From assembly GCA_023266195.1 (NCBI GenBank), contig JAHFRP010000009.1:62001-126000 (forward strand): DNA of 64,000 bases, read 5' to 3'. The stretch comes from Sulfuricella sp. (GTDB lineage: Bacteria; Pseudomonadota; Gammaproteobacteria; Burkholderiales; Sulfuricellaceae). Below, piece after piece: positions 19,555-28,404 of the stretch. The notes under the pieces were generated by a model that saw only the letters and a list, made by a program, of their open reading frames with translations, did not search any database and was not told the origin of the DNA. The position numbers and the translations under genes were made by a program. Positions within the stretch are counted from its first letter, which is position 1. The number at the start of each line of letters is the position of its first letter.

Positions 19555-20659
19555 ATGGAAGCCGAACAGCTCAACGCCATCGCCAACCGTCTCGCCGACC
19601 TTTCCGTCCGCGCGACCGACCTGCGGAGGTATCTTTGACTACGATACCAAGCAGGAACGTCTGACCGAAGTTGTCCAGCTGCTGGAAAATCCGGCGGTAT
19701 GGGACGACGCCAAGCGCGCCCAGGAACTGGGCAAGGAACGCCGCAATCTTGAAACCGTCGTCGAAACGCTGACCCGGCTCGACCAGAGCCTGCGCGACAG
19801 CGCCGACCTGTTCGAAATGGCGAAGGAGGAAGGCGACGACGCCACGCTGGAAAGCGTCGCGACGGATGCTGAAGCGCTGGAGAAAACCGTGGCGGAAATG
19901 GAATTCCGCCGCATGTTCTCCCACCCGATGGACCCCAACAACTGCTTCCTCGACATCCAGGCCGGCTCCGGCGGCACCGAGGCGCAGGACTGGGCATCGA
20001 TGCTGTTCCGCATGTATGTGCGCTACGCCGAACGCAAGGGCTTCAAGGTGGAAATCCTGGAAGAATCCGAGGGCGAAGTGGCGGGCCTGAAAAGCGCCAC
20101 GCTCAAGATCAGCGGCGACTACGCCTTCGGCTACCTGCGCACCGAAATCGGCGTGCACCGGCTGGTGCGCAAATCCCCGTTCGATTCCGGCAACCGCCGC
20201 CACACCTCGTTCGCCAGCGTATTCGTCTACCCCGAGGTGGACGATTCGATCGAAGTCGAAATCAATCCCGCCGATCTGCGCGTGGACACCTTCCGCGCCT
20301 CCGGCGCCGGCGGCCAGCACATCAACAAGACCGATTCCGCGATCCGCATCACCCACCTGCCGACCAACATCGTGGTGCAGTGCCAGAACGACCGCTCGCA
20401 GCACAAGAACCGCTCCGAAGCCATGTCCATGCTGAAAGCGCGTTTGTACGAACTGGAACTGCGCAAGCGCAACGAGGAAAAACAGGCGATGGAAGACTCC
20501 AAGACCGACATCGGCTGGGGCCACCAGATCCGCTCCTACGTACTCGACCAGTCGCGCATCAAGGATTTGCGCACCAACTACGAAGTCGGCAACACCCAGG
20601 CGGTGCTCGACGGCGACCTCGACGACTTCATCGGCGCCAGTTTGAAGCAGGGAGTGTGA
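19555..20659 (+). CDS. prfB: Peptide chain release factor 2 (with +1 programmed frameshift)
   Basis: RF2 recognises UGA and UAA stop codons and triggers peptide release. Translation starts at the ATG at 19555, reaches an in-frame UGA at 19636-19638 after 27 codons, and must shift +1 to continue at GAC (19637); the joined product is 367 residues. Downstream are the SPF-type recognition region ([20 protein letters not shown]) and the catalytic GGQ. The coding sequence is therefore 19555-19635 joined to 19637-20659. Low RF2 favours the shift, giving autoregulation. lysS follows by 50 bases, as in many proteobacteria. Confidence 0.97.
19625..19638 (+). promoter_or_regulatory. prfB: Programmed +1 frameshift signal of prfB
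   Basis: GGAGGTATCTTTGA combines an internal Shine-Dalgarno-like GGAGG, a three-base spacer, the slippery CUU codon and the UGA stop, followed by C. Peptidyl-tRNA-Leu slips from CUU to UUU, and the next codon read is GAC. Spacing matches the classical bacterial RF2 site. Confidence 0.95.
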
Positions 20660-20709
20660 AGCCGGCGGCCTCACTCATTTCACGCACTTTTTGACATAGA
20701 ACAATCATC

Positions 20710-22224
20710 ATGACCAACGAAAACCAACAAGCCGCCCCATCCCAGGACGAAAACCAGCTCATCGCCGAGCGGCGCGAAAAGCTGACTAAGCTGCGCGAAC
20801 AGGGCATCGCCTTTCCCAACGATTTCGACCGCAAGGACATGGCCGGCGATCTGCATGCCGCCCACGACGCCAAGGACAAGGAAGCGCTCGAAGCCGACAA
20901 GGTCGAGGTCGCCGTCGCCGGCCGCCTGATGCTGAAGCGGGTGATGGGCAAGGCCAGCTTCGCCACCCTTCAGGACATGAGCGGGCGCATCCAGCTCTAC
21001 ATCGGCAACGACGTCGCCGGCGTCGAAACCCACGACGCCTTCAAGCGCTGGGACATGGGAGACATCCTCGGCGCCCGCGGCACGCTGTTCAAGACCAAGA
21101 CCGGCGAGCTGACGGTGCAGGTGACCGAGTTGCGCCTGCTCACCAAGAGCCTGCGCCCGCTGCCGGAGAAATTCCACGGCCTCACCGACCAGGAACAGAA
21201 ATACCGCCAGCGCTACCTCGACATGATCACCAACGAGGAAACGCGCAACACCTTCATGGTGCGCACCCGGATCATCCAGGCGATCCGCGGCTTCCTGGTG
21301 GCGCGCGGCTACCTCGAAGTGGAAACGCCGATGATGCACCCGATCCCCGGCGGCGCTTCGGCCAAGCCCTTCGTCACGCACCACAACGCGCTCGACATGG
21401 AACTGTTCCTGCGCATCGCGCCCGAGCTTTACCTCAAGCGGCTGGTGGTGGGCGGCTTCGAGAAAGTGTTCGAGATCAACCGCAATTTCCGCAACGAAGG
21501 CCTGTCCACCCGGCACAATCCCGAATTCACCATGATCGAGTTCTACGAGGCGTATCGGGATTACAAGTACATGATGGACCTGACCGAGGAAATGTTCCGC
21601 GAAACCGCCAAGGCCGTGCTCGGCCATGCCGTGGTGCCGTACCAGGGACATACCGTCAACCTGGCCCAGCCGTTCGACCGGCTGACCGTGGTGCAGGCGA
21701 TCAACAAGTACCATCCCGGACGCTACAGCGACGAGCAGCTCCACGACCGCGTTTTCCTCAAGGCCGAGCTGCAAAGAATGGGCGCGAAACAGCATTTGAC
21801 CGACGGCATCGGCGGCCTGCAGCTGGCGCTGTTCGAGGAAACCACCGAGCAGCTCCTGATCCAGCCCACCTTCATCGTCGATTACCCGGCCGAGGTTTCG
21901 CCGCTGGCGCGCAGCAACGACGCCAATCCCGGCATCACCGACCGGTTCGAACTGTTCATCGTCGGCCGCGAGATCGCCAACGGTTTCTCCGAGCTGAACG
22001 ACCCGGAGGACCAGGCGGCGCGCTTCATGGATCAGGTGCGCCAGAAGGAAGCGGGCGACGCCGAGGCCATGCACTACGACGCCGACTACATCCGCGCTTT
22101 GGAATTCGGCCTGCCGCCGACTGCCGGCGAAGGCATCGGCATCGACCGCCTGGTGATGCTGCTGACCGACGCCCCGAGCATCCGCGACGTGATCCTGTTC
22201 CCGCAAATGCGGCGGGAAGACTGA
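20710..22224 (+). CDS. lysS: Lysine--tRNA ligase (class II)
   Basis: LysRS charges tRNA-Lys. The 504-residue chain has an N-terminal OB-fold anticodon-binding domain (residues about 60-150: [20 protein letters not shown]). The class II catalytic core shows motif 2 ([20 protein letters not shown]) and motif 3 ([15 protein letters not shown]). The length is standard. It follows prfB closely in the same direction and is probably co-transcribed with it. Confidence 0.98.
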   Translation: MTNENQQAAPSQDENQLIAERREKLTKLREQGIAFPNDFDRKDMAGDLHAAHDAKDKEALEADKVEVAVAGRLMLKRVMGKASFATLQDMSGRIQLYIGNDVAGVETHDAFKRWDMGDILGARGTLFKTKTGELTVQVTELRLLTKSLRPLPEKFHGLTDQEQKYRQRYLDMITNEETRNTFMVRTRIIQAIRGFLVARGYLEVETPMMHPIPGGASAKPFVTHHNALDMELFLRIAPELYLKRLVVGGFEKVFEINRNFRNEGLSTRHNPEFTMIEFYEAYRDYKYMMDLTEEMFRETAKAVLGHAVVPYQGHTVNLAQPFDRLTVVQAINKYHPGRYSDEQLHDRVFLKAELQRMGAKQHLTDGIGGLQLALFEETTEQLLIQPTFIVDYPAEVSPLARSNDANPGITDRFELFIVGREIANGFSELNDPEDQAARFMDQVRQKEAGDAEAMHYDADYIRALEFGLPPTAGEGIGIDRLVMLLTDAPSIRDVILFPQMRRED

Positions 22225-22230
22225 TTGACG

Positions 22231-22394
22231 ACAACTTACCGCCGATGAACGCCGATTAACGCCGATGGTAACCATCCAGGACGATTCAAATCATATTCAC
22301 TACGGCCACTCGCCCAGCGGATAGCCGAAATCTTCGGTTACGCCATGGCACATCGGCGTTTATCTGCGTTCATCGGCGGCCAAATAAGTTTTTA
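22231..22394. repeat. Inverted repeat of GCCGATGAAC-type arms
   Basis: The left arm (about 22231-22268) repeats GCCGATGAAC and GCCGATTAAC words. The right arm (22351-22394) reads CATCGGCGTTTATCTGCGTT and CATCGGCGGC, then AAATAAGTTTTTA. The arms are largely reverse complements over about 30 bases with some 80 bases between. The terminal AAATAAGTTTTTA is repeated at about 24054-24066 after GCGGTT, which looks like a solitary end of the same element. It fills the lysS-yaeQ gap. Confidence 0.7.
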
Positions 22395-22410
22395 ATGTTG
22401 GTAAACCACA

Positions 22411-22968
22411 ATGGCTCTCAAGGCAACGATATTCAAGGCCGATCTGCAAATCGCGGACATGGATCGCCACTACTACCAGACCCACGCGCTCACCCTCGCC
22501 CGCCATCCGTCCGAGACCGACGAGCGCATGATGGTGCGCGTCCTCGCCTTTGCGCGCCACGCGCATGAAGCCCTGGTTTTCGCCAAGGGACTGAGCGAAT
22601 CCGATGAACCCGACCTGTGGCAGAAGGATCTGACCGGCGCCATCGAACTGTGGATCGAGCTCGGCCAGCCCGACGAAAAACGCATCCTGAAAGCCTGCGG
22701 GCGCGCGCAGCAAGTCGTCATCTACACCTACAGCGGCCACGGCGCCGACATCTGGTGGAACCAGATCGCATCCAAGCTGGAACGGCTCAAGAACCTCACC
22801 GTGATCAGCCTGTCCGCCTCCACCAGCCAGGCGCTCGCCGGACTGGTGCAGCGCAGCATGCGGCTGCAATGCACCATCCAGGACGGCCATCTCTGGCTGG
22901 CGGACGACAAGGAAAACGTGCCGGCCGAGCTGGCATGGCTCAAAGCCCCGCCGGAAGCGTTCCACTGA
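22411..22968 (+). CDS. yaeQ: YaeQ family protein
   Basis: YaeQ proteins are small cytoplasmic proteins with a PD-(D/E)XK-nuclease-like fold and no settled function; E. coli YaeQ was linked to suppression of RfaH loss. The 185-residue product begins MALKATIFKADLQIADMDRH and shows the family blocks HALTLARHPSETDERMMVRV, LWIELGQPDEKRI and YSGHGADIWW. Length is standard. The next gene starts 13 bases later, so the two are probably co-transcribed. Confidence 0.92.
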   Translation: MALKATIFKADLQIADMDRHYYQTHALTLARHPSETDERMMVRVLAFARHAHEALVFAKGLSESDEPDLWQKDLTGAIELWIELGQPDEKRILKACGRAQQVVIYTYSGHGADIWWNQIASKLERLKNLTVISLSASTSQALAGLVQRSMRLQCTIQDGHLWLADDKENVPAELAWLKAPPEAFH

Positions 22969-22981
22969 CGCGGCGCACGGA

Positions 22982-23272
22982 ATGACCGACGACATCCTCC
23001 GCACCCGGCTCAACCAGGAAACCTCGCGCATCGCCTGGAAGGAACTGCTGCGCTTCTTTGCCGGCGGATCGGTCATCGCGGTCGGCGGGGAACTGGACCT
23101 GCTCGAAGTCGCCGTTCACATTTCGAACGACGACAAGGAGCAAATCGAGCAGTGGCTCGACCAGGAAAAAATCGGGAAAGTCTCCGACGAACAGGCCAGG
23201 ACATGGCTTGAAACCGGCGCCGAAGTCTGGGCGGTGGTGGTCAAGCCGTGGATATTGGTTCAGTCCGTGTAA
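22982..23272 (+). CDS. DUF2288 family protein
   Basis: The 96-residue acidic protein resembles DUF2288 members: an N-terminal LNQETSRIAWKELLRFFAGG, then DLLEVAVHISNDDKEQIEQW, WLETGAEVWAVVVKPWILVQ at the end. No membrane segment, signal or catalytic motif is visible, and the function is unknown. It follows yaeQ by 13 bases. The family is small and mostly proteobacterial. Confidence 0.8.
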   Translation: MTDDILRTRLNQETSRIAWKELLRFFAGGSVIAVGGELDLLEVAVHISNDDKEQIEQWLDQEKIGKVSDEQARTWLETGAEVWAVVVKPWILVQSV

Positions 23273-23402
23273 ACGCTTCGCAACCGCTTTTTTCCCCGAC
23301 TACCGATCCGCCTCTTGTCCGCCGCCATCCGTTCGACTATCCATAAAAGGTGGCGCGTGGTAAATTCGGCACGGCTGCGCTAAATTACCCGGAGAATTCG
23401 CC

Positions 23403-24014
23403 ATGGCAGATCCTTCCAGCAAAACCAGTCCGTTCGTCATCGCCGCATCCATCGCGCTGGTCCTTTTCAGCATCGTGGGCATCGGCGCCATGACCGGCTG
23501 GCTCCCCCGGCACGAGCCGCAAGCAGAACCTCCGGCCATCGCCCAGACAACCCAGGCGCCCATGCCGCAGCGGGAAGCCGCCGCCGAGCAACCGCCGCCG
23601 AGTGCCGCCCAACCCTCCCACCGCACCGCTGAAAAAACCCGGACGGAAAGCAAGCCGAAGCAATCCGTCATGGCAAAAACCTGCGCCAATTGCGGCGTCA
23701 TCACCTCTATCAGGACCATCGAGCAAGCCGGCGAGGCCAGCGGCCTGGGCACGCTCGCCGGCGGCATCGCCGGCGCCGTGCTCGGCCACCAGATCGGCCA
23801 GGGCACCGGCAGGGACGTCGCCACCATCGCCGGCGCGGTAGGCGGCGGTTATGCCGGCCACCAGATCGAGCGCAAGATCAAAACCACCACCCATTACGAG
23901 ATCGTCGTCCGCATGGAAGACGGCAGCCATCGCACCATGATGCAGCAAACCCAGCCGGCGTTCGCCATCGGCGACAAGGTCAAGATCGTTGACGGCGCGC
24001 TGGTGCGCGATTGA
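23403..24014 (+). CDS. Glycine-zipper 2TM-domain envelope protein
   Basis: The 203-residue product has an N-terminal membrane anchor or uncleaved signal (FVIAASIALVLFSIVGIGAM). A low-complexity Pro/Gln/Ala stretch leads to a glycine-zipper 2TM domain (GLGTLAGGIAGAVLGHQIGQ then GRDVATIAGAVGGGYAGHQI). The end resembles the SlyB/17-kDa antigen family (YEIVVRMEDGSHRTMMQQTQ ... FAIGDKVKIVDGALVRD). Such proteins sit in the outer or inner membrane and contribute to envelope integrity. A cysteine pair (CANCG) precedes the zipper. The specific partner is unknown. Confidence 0.85.
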   Translation: MADPSSKTSPFVIAASIALVLFSIVGIGAMTGWLPRHEPQAEPPAIAQTTQAPMPQREAAAEQPPPSAAQPSHRTAEKTRTESKPKQSVMAKTCANCGVITSIRTIEQAGEASGLGTLAGGIAGAVLGHQIGQGTGRDVATIAGAVGGGYAGHQIERKIKTTTHYEIVVRMEDGSHRTMMQQTQPAFAIGDKVKIVDGALVRD

Positions 24015-24119
24015 CGTGAAACTCGCGAAGCCATGAAATATCAATCTGCGGTTAAATAAGTTTTTACGGTTGAACGGAGATGCGGCGGAACGAATCGGAT
24101 AATGTAAAATCCTTTCTCT

Positions 24120-26498
24120 ATGGCCGCTTCCACTCCCCGACAGCTTGAACTCCGCATCGAAGGCATGACTTGCGCCGCCTGTTCGGCGCGCATCGAGAAA
24201 AACCTCAACAAGCTGCCCGGCGTGACAGCCGCGGTCAACCTCGCCAGCGAGAAGGCGCGGATCGAATACGACCCTGCTCAGGCAACGCCCGCCGATCTGG
24301 TGCAGACCATCCGCAAAACGGGCTTCGCCGTGCCGGACCAGGACATCACGCTGGCGCTTGAAGGCATGACCTGCGCCGCCTGCGCCGCCCGCATCGAAAA
24401 AGTGTTGAACAGGATCGACGGCGTCAGCGCCGCCGTCAATTTCGCCACCGAAAAAGCCCGCGTCCGCGTCGCACCGGGCTCAGCCACGGTGGAAACGCTG
24501 ATCGCCGCCATCGCCAAAGCCGGCTACGGCGCACACGAATCGGTTGGCACCGGCCGCGCCGAGGAGAAAGCGCGCCGCGCCGCAGCCTATCGAAAGGAAA
24601 CCCGTGTGTTCTGGATGGCCGCGGCGCTGACGCTGCCGCTGCTGGCGCAGATGGGCGCCATGGCTTTCGGCCAGCACGAAGATTTCATGCCGCGCTGGCT
24701 GCAATGGCTGCTCGCCACGCCGGTGCAGTTCTGGGCGGGCAAACGCTTTTATGTTGGCGCCTGGCACGCCTTACGCGGCGGCGGCGCCAACATGGACGTG
24801 CTGGTCGCGCTCGGCACCAGCATGGCGTATTTTCTCAGCGCCGTCGTCACCCTGTTCGGCCTGGAGCAGCACGTGTATTTCGAGGCCGGCGCCGCCGTCA
24901 TCACCCTGGTGCTGATGGGCAAGCTGCTGGAAGCGCGCGCCAAGGCAGGCACTTCGGCGGCGATAGAGGAACTGGTCAAGCTCCAGCCGAAAACCGCGCT
25001 CATCGAGCGCGACGGCGAAACGATCGAAGTCGATGCCGCCAGTCTCAAGGTCGGCGACATCTTCATCGTCCGCGCCGGCGAGAACATCCCGGTGGACGGG
25101 GAAGTGACCGAAGGCCGCTCCAGCGCGGTCGAAGCCATGCTCACCGGCGAAAGCCTGCCGGTCGCCAAGGAACCCGGCGCCAAAGTCTACGCCGCCACCC
25201 GCAACCAGGACGGCATGCTGAAGTGCCGCGCCACCGGCGTGGGCAGCCACACCGTGCTGGCCGGCATCATCCGCCTGGTGGAACAGGCGCAGGGCTCGAA
25301 AGCGCCGATCCAGCGCCTGGCCGACGTCATTTCCGGCATTTTCGTGCCGGTGGTGGTCGGCGTCAGCCTCGCCACCTTCGGCCTGTGGTGGGGCCTCTCC
25401 GGCGAATTCACCCCGGCGCTGATCGACGCCGTGGCGGTACTGGTGATCGCCTGCCCCTGCGCGCTGGGGCTGGCCACGCCCACCGCGATCATGGTCGGCA
25501 CCGGCAACGGCGCCAAGGCCGGCATCCTGATCCGGAATGCGGAAGCGCTGGAACGAGCGGAGAAAATCCGCACTCTGGTGGTGGACAAGACCGGCACCCT
25601 GACCGAGGGCCGCCCGGCGGTGACCGACGTCGTCGCGGCGCATGCCGCCGCGGAGGAAGTGCTCCGCCTGGCCGCCACGCTGGAACAGGGCTCGGAGCAC
25701 CCGCTGGCGCAGGCGGTGCTGGCCCGCGCCGCCGAGGCGGGCATCCGGCCGGATTCGGTCGCCGAATTCGGCTCGATCACCGGCAAGGGCGTGCGGGGCG
25801 AAATCGGCGGACAGCTCCACTGGCTCGGTTCCCCGGCGCTGATGGTCGAACAGGGCATGACGGTGGACAATGCCCTCGTCGCCGGACTGCAAGCTCAGGG
25901 AAAAACGGTGGTCGCCGTCGGAACGCCACACGGCGTGGCGGGCTATCTCGCCATCGCCGACGTGCTGCGCGCCACCTCGGTGCAGGCTGTGGCGCGCCTG
26001 CGGGCAATGGGCATCGAGGTCGTCATGCTCACCGGCGATAATGCCGCCGCCGCCCGCGCCATCGCCGCGCAGGCCGGGGTCGATCGCCATCTCGCGGAAG
26101 TGCTGCCGCAGGACAAGGCGGCAGAAATCCAGAAGCTCAAGGGCCAGGGCAAAGTGGTGGGCATGGCCGGCGACGGCATCAACGACGCGCCCGCGCTGGC
26201 CGCGGCGGACGTCAGCTTCGCGCTCGGCAGCGGCGCCGACGTGGCGATCGAGACCGCCGACGTCACCCTGATGCGCAACGACCTGGCGAGCGTGGCCGAC
26301 GCGATCGAACTTTCCCGCGCCACCCTGAAAAAAATCCGCCAGAATCTGTTCTTCGCCTTTGTCTACAACGTGCTGGGAATTCCGCTGGCGGCGCTGGGCA
26401 TGTTGAACCCGGTGATCGCCGGGGCGGCGATGGCGATGAGCTCGGTGTCGGTGGTGAGCAACTCGCTGCTGCTCAAACGCTGGAAGGCCGGATTGTAG
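24120..26498 (+). CDS. copA: Copper-exporting P1B-type ATPase
   Basis: CopA pumps Cu(I) (and Ag(I)) out of the cytoplasm. The 792-residue chain has two N-terminal heavy-metal-binding domains, each with GMTCAAC (residues about 15-21 and 82-88), then transmembrane helices. The transport motif CPC lies in VIACPCALGLATPTAIMVGT. The phosphorylated aspartate is in VVDKTGTLTEG, and the TGDN and GDGINDAPAL motifs of the ATP-binding domain follow. No ribosome binding site is obvious at the ATG, and no CueR-type dyad is recognised upstream. The copper chaperone gene follows 67 bases later. Confidence 0.96.
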   Translation: MAASTPRQLELRIEGMTCAACSARIEKNLNKLPGVTAAVNLASEKARIEYDPAQATPADLVQTIRKTGFAVPDQDITLALEGMTCAACAARIEKVLNRIDGVSAAVNFATEKARVRVAPGSATVETLIAAIAKAGYGAHESVGTGRAEEKARRAAAYRKETRVFWMAAALTLPLLAQMGAMAFGQHEDFMPRWLQWLLATPVQFWAGKRFYVGAWHALRGGGANMDVLVALGTSMAYFLSAVVTLFGLEQHVYFEAGAAVITLVLMGKLLEARAKAGTSAAIEELVKLQPKTALIERDGETIEVDAASLKVGDIFIVRAGENIPVDGEVTEGRSSAVEAMLTGESLPVAKEPGAKVYAATRNQDGMLKCRATGVGSHTVLAGIIRLVEQAQGSKAPIQRLADVISGIFVPVVVGVSLATFGLWWGLSGEFTPALIDAVAVLVIACPCALGLATPTAIMVGTGNGAKAGILIRNAEALERAEKIRTLVVDKTGTLTEGRPAVTDVVAAHAAAEEVLRLAATLEQGSEHPLAQAVLARAAEAGIRPDSVAEFGSITGKGVRGEIGGQLHWLGSPALMVEQGMTVDNALVAGLQAQGKTVVAVGTPHGVAGYLAIADVLRATSVQAVARLRAMGIEVVMLTGDNAAAARAIAAQAGVDRHLAEVLPQDKAAEIQKLKGQGKVVGMAGDGINDAPALAAADVSFALGSGADVAIETADVTLMRNDLASVADAIELSRATLKKIRQNLFFAFVYNVLGIPLAALGMLNPVIAGAAMAMSSVSVVSNSLLLKRWKAGL

Positions 26499-26565
26499 GG
26501 CCGAATTGATTCGGCCAGCTCAAGCTGGGCGAACACCCGCCATTTTGTTTATTTAGGAGCCTCAA

Positions 26566-26781
26566 ATGGAGAAAATCACTCTCGCCGTCAAAGGCATGAC
26601 CTGCATGGGCTGCGTGCGCAGCGTGAAGAACGTCCTGGAGCCGATTCCCGGCGTCGGCAGCGTGGACATCGACCTCGGAAACGGCCTGGTCGCCATCGCC
26701 TACGATGCCGCCAAGACCGGCGCGGATCAATTCAAGGCGGCGATTCAGGACGCCGGCTATGAAGTCGTCGGTAACAGTTGA
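26566..26781 (+). CDS. copZ: CopZ-like copper chaperone (HMA domain)
   Basis: The 71-residue protein is a single heavy-metal-associated domain with the metal-binding CxxC in KGMTCMGCVRSVKN (residues about 10-23). It should carry Cu(I) in the cytoplasm to the CopA N-terminal domains. It follows copA, in the same direction. The ribosome binding site is TAGGAG. CMGC in place of the commoner CAAC/CxHC is a modest variation within the family. Confidence 0.92.
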   Translation: MEKITLAVKGMTCMGCVRSVKNVLEPIPGVGSVDIDLGNGLVAIAYDAAKTGADQFKAAIQDAGYEVVGNS

Positions 26782-26832
26782 TAAATCGCGGCAAATTCTT
26801 CATCATGAAGCCTTGCCGATTCCCGCCCAGCC

Positions 26833-27456
26833 ATGAACCTTCCCGATTTTGTCCCGCTCTTCGACCTCGCCCACGGGTTCCCGCCCGTTGCGGCGGCCGG
26901 GTCTTTCTTCCCGTTTCTCAGGAGGGAAAAACCGGAGACCATCGGCAAAGACATGCTCCAGGCCATCAACCAGGCGGTTTACAAATTCCTCGAAGTTCGC
27001 GGCGTGACGAACTTCAAGGTTTACACTATCGCCTACGACAGCCATCCGGTGGTGCTGATCCAGGCCGAACCGCAAAAGAAACTGCGCTTTTCCAACATCA
27101 TCGAGATCCAGCTCAAGAAAACCATTCGGGCCAACCTGTCGATCGAAGTGCCCGCCGTGTTCTGGCGCTTCAAGACCGACTATAGCGAAGCACCCGGCCC
27201 GGAGCAGGCCGATTATGAATTCGAGGAGCAGCCGCATTATCCGCAGGACCAGGGCAAAACCCAGCAGGAGCAAGCAACCCTGCTGGAACAGGCGAAGACC
27301 GTGGGGGAACCCCTGGAGCAGGACAGCGCACTTCACGCCTCGCCCAACCAGACGCTGAACAACATGCATGTAGAAGAAATCGATATTTCCATGGGCGAGT
27401 TCGACGAGTTTCTCAAGGGCGCCGCCAACACAGAAAAGAAGGATAAACAGCCATGA
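26833..27456 (+). CDS. Protein of unknown function, 207 residues
   Basis: I do not recognise this protein. It has a moderately hydrophobic N-terminus without a convincing signal peptide. A compact alpha/beta-looking part follows (NQAVYKFLEVRGVTNFKVYT ... VVLIQAEPQKKLRFSNIIEI). The C-terminal half is acidic, Gln-rich and probably disordered (YEFEEQPHYPQDQGKTQQEQ). The end reads IDISMGEFDEFLKGAANT. Its stop overlaps the next start by four bases (ATGA), so the two genes form a translationally coupled pair. It lies 51 bases after copZ, but nothing in it suggests metal binding. Confidence 0.7.
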   Translation: MNLPDFVPLFDLAHGFPPVAAAGSFFPFLRREKPETIGKDMLQAINQAVYKFLEVRGVTNFKVYTIAYDSHPVVLIQAEPQKKLRFSNIIEIQLKKTIRANLSIEVPAVFWRFKTDYSEAPGPEQADYEFEEQPHYPQDQGKTQQEQATLLEQAKTVGEPLEQDSALHASPNQTLNNMHVEEIDISMGEFDEFLKGAANTEKKDKQP

Positions 27457-27746
27457 CCGGCAACAACGAAATCAGCAAGGAACAACGCGTCATGCGCGCG
27501 ATGCGCATGACACTCGCCAGTATCGTCAAGGACACCACGCCGCAGCCCGGCATGCACCACCCGCTGTCGGAACGGACCATCGAAGACATCAAGGCCTGCT
27601 TCGCCCTGATCTCGGCCAGGGAAATCGAACTGGCGGAAGAAGCCGGCATCGGCAAGGAACGGCCCTTCTTCAGCGACGACCCGCAAAACGCCAAGGTCGT
27701 TTCGATCAGCAAGGCCGGCCTGAAAAACCGCAAGCCGGAAGAATAG
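27453..27746 (+). CDS. Protein of unknown function, 97 residues
   Basis: A small, soluble, mostly helical protein (SKEQRVMRAMRMTLASIVKD ... ERTIEDIKACFALISAREIE) with a basic tail. I do not recognise the family. It starts in the ATGA overlap with the preceding gene and is evidently co-expressed with it. It contains an HHPLSERTIEDI stretch near residue 40 that could be a useful search anchor. Confidence 0.7.
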   Translation: MTGNNEISKEQRVMRAMRMTLASIVKDTTPQPGMHHPLSERTIEDIKACFALISAREIELAEEAGIGKERPFFSDDPQNAKVVSISKAGLKNRKPEE

Positions 27747-27764
27747 GGTACTTCAGCGGATGCC

Positions 27765-27837
27765 CTCTCCCGCTTGTCCTACAAGGACTCCGATCCGCTA
27801 CGGGCTAAGGCCTGTGCGGAGTCGCATGCGGGGGAGA
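27765..27837. repeat. CTCTCCCG palindrome with an internal insert
   Basis: CCCTCTCCCGC at the left and GCGGGGGAGAG at the right form the outer stem of the CTCTCCCG family. The roughly 50-base interior (TTGTCCTACAAGGACTCCGA through TGTGCGGAGTCG) contains its own complementary words GACTCCG and CGGAGTC. It lies between convergent genes and may act as a terminator for both. Confidence 0.6.
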
Positions 27838-27862
27838 GCGCAAACGTGAAGGACGCTTGTTT

Positions 27863-28324
27863 TTATATGCGGTTCTTCACGCAGTAAAGCTTGCTCTCGC
27901 CGTTGTTATAGTCGATCAGGAAGCTGCCTTGAGCCGAGCGCAGCACATCGTCGCCTGAAACGGGCTGGAACGAAACGCCCCTCAATTCCAGCATCTTTTT
28001 CCTGGCGGAATCGATCTTTTCCCTTAACACCACGCCGATGAAAGCATAGCGGCTGCCCTCGGTGCTGACGTAGATATCCGTCATCTCCATGCCGTAAAGT
28101 TTTTGCGCCGGATCGGGCTTGAACCAGTAGGCTTCGCCTTCGGTCTTGTAGGGCTCCTTGAAGAACCGGATCAGGTAATCCTTGAAATAGGCGGGATTGA
28201 TCTGGTCCCCGCACAGCAGCGCCGTACTGATCACCGGATCGAACGTGGTGGGCGCCGCATCCGCCAGCGGCATCAATCCCGCCAGCACCGCACACAAGCC
28301 CAACCGGACAGCCCATCTACCCAT
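27863..28324 (-). CDS. Exported protein of unknown function, 153 residues
   Basis: From the ATG at 28322-28324 the chain has a signal peptide (MGRWAVRLGLCAVLAGLMPL, cleavage likely after ADA) and a mature part of about 130 residues with two cysteines (LLCGDQ and LYCVKN) that could form a disulfide. Other visible stretches are YLIRFFKEPYKTEGEAYWFK and TDIYVSTEGSRYAFIGVVLR. I do not recognise the family. A longer frame to 28381 is possible, but it would lack a signal at its start. It is divergent from metY with 80 bases between them. Confidence 0.7.
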   Translation of the reverse strand: MGRWAVRLGLCAVLAGLMPLADAAPTTFDPVISTALLCGDQINPAYFKDYLIRFFKEPYKTEGEAYWFKPDPAQKLYGMEMTDIYVSTEGSRYAFIGVVLREKIDSARKKMLELRGVSFQPVSGDDVLRSAQGSFLIDYNNGESKLYCVKNRI

Positions 28325-28404
28325 TTTGGCCCCACCTTCGTGACAACCGCGCCACGCTCGACGATAATAAACCAAACCCATATCAATAATAAATAGGAGA
28401 ACGC

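Noticed and set aside
19636-19638. In-frame UGA in prfB as a possible selenocysteine codon, given selC in the window
   Set aside because: The GGAGG-CUU-UGA-C context is the classical RF2 +1 frameshift, and the downstream frame is +1, so Sec insertion would not restore it.
24015-24119. CueR operator in front of copA
   Set aside because: No ACCTTCC/GGAAGGT-type dyad is seen in the gap; regulation of copA cannot be told from this sequence.
28325-28404. SAM or other methionine riboswitch upstream of metY
   Set aside because: The gap to the divergent gene is only 80 bases and shows no recognisable aptamer or anti-terminator structure.
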